Assembly (NCBI GenBank): GCA_902776285.1
Contig: CACYPK010000016.1
Coordinates: forward strand, 1 to 43,333
Length of the DNA: 43,333 nucleotides
DNA from: an uncultured Eubacteriales bacterium
GTDB taxonomy: Bacteria > Bacillota > Clostridia > Peptostreptococcales > Anaerovoracaceae
Reading direction: 5' to 3'
In this document: in pieces, positions 43,239 through 43,333 of the stretch
How positions within the stretch are numbered: position 1 is the first letter of the stretch
Layout: each line of letters starts with the position of its first letter
Notes under the pieces: model-generated
Database searches by the model: none
The model's input: only the letters and a program-made list of their open reading frames with translations
What the model was told of the DNA's origin: nothing
Program-made: the position numbers and the translations under genes

Positions 43239-43333
43239 TCGAATAGGGGCTAACCCGTAGCCCCTTTCACACCACCGTACGTGCCGTTCGGCATACGGCG
43301 GTTCAACCCAATAAATAATAATCTACACAACTG
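43239..43333 (-). mobile_element. 3' end of a group II intron (domains V and VI), cut by the window edge
   Basis: On the minus strand, positions 43304 to 43271 form a 34-base domain V: an eight-pair lower stem with one G-U, a two-base bulge, and a GCC-GAAC-GGC tip. The lower stem contains CGC where most introns have the AGC catalytic triad. Domain VI follows as a stem GGGGCTA/TAGCCCC (about 43246-43264). The intron appears to end in TATTCGAT at about 43239. The 5' part and any reverse transcriptase lie outside the window. Confidence 0.8.

Overview
The window looks like the chromosome of a strictly anaerobic, Gram-positive Firmicute, probably class Clostridia. Signs are an NfnAB-type electron-bifurcating transhydrogenase pair with a rubredoxin, a single-chain clostridial-type PurL, an rpsF-ssb-rpsR operon, and a large cell-wall polymer locus (TagO, LCP, two CDP-glycerol glycerophosphotransferase-family proteins, DltA/DltC-like proteins). 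GC is moderate, most genes have AGGAGG-like ribosome binding sites, and GTG/TTG starts recur. I saw no tRNA, rRNA or CRISPR array.

Layout. (1) 100-2821, minus strand: rubredoxin and nfnA-nfnB, with promoters and terminators. (2) 2914-8875, minus strand: purN, a large PurL homologue, a CPBP membrane protease, an FchA-like cyclodeaminase and a 50-codon LysR remnant. (3) 8920-12165: a VanZ-like membrane protein, a ketopantoate-reductase-family gene followed by a very long-stemmed terminator, and a secreted FN3/Ig-like protein. (4) 12228-13409: rpsF-ssb-rpsR with promoter and leader hairpins. (5) 13500-15654: a secreted amidase and a membrane acyltransferase. (6) 15703-21580, plus strand: a five-gene dlt-like operon (ligase, carrier protein, PLP decarboxylase, MBOAT, SGNH). 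(7) 21582-34007, minus strand: a ten-gene wall-polymer operon behind a strong promoter (rmlB, wecE, tagF-like, secreted protein, tagO, LCP, rmlA, second MBOAT, second SGNH, tagB-like). (8) 34054-43204: a lipoprotein, a polytopic membrane protein, a flippase, an FN3/L,D-transpeptidase, another polytopic protein and a GtrB-like glycosyltransferase. The right edge holds the 3' end of a minus-strand group II intron.

How the genes fit together. RmlA, RmlB and WecE should make dTDP-4-amino-4,6-dideoxygalactose. TagO starts a polymer on undecaprenyl phosphate, the TagB/F-like enzymes extend or prime it, the flippase exports a lipid-linked unit, and LCP attaches the product to peptidoglycan. Two MBOAT/SGNH pairs probably acylate it. 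FchA can supply the 10-formyl-THF that PurN uses.

Two points stand out. The dlt-like operon carries a fold-III PLP decarboxylase, and its ligase lacks the residues DltA uses to hold D-alanine. This suggests that a carrier-bound amino acid is decarboxylated before transfer to the wall, by analogy with BtrJ/BtrI/BtrK. Second, the 1135-residue PurL homologue has an open frame but has lost the recognisable catalytic motifs of both its N-terminal synthase half and its glutaminase domain, so it is probably a pseudoenzyme. All family assignments come from reading the translations, with no database search.
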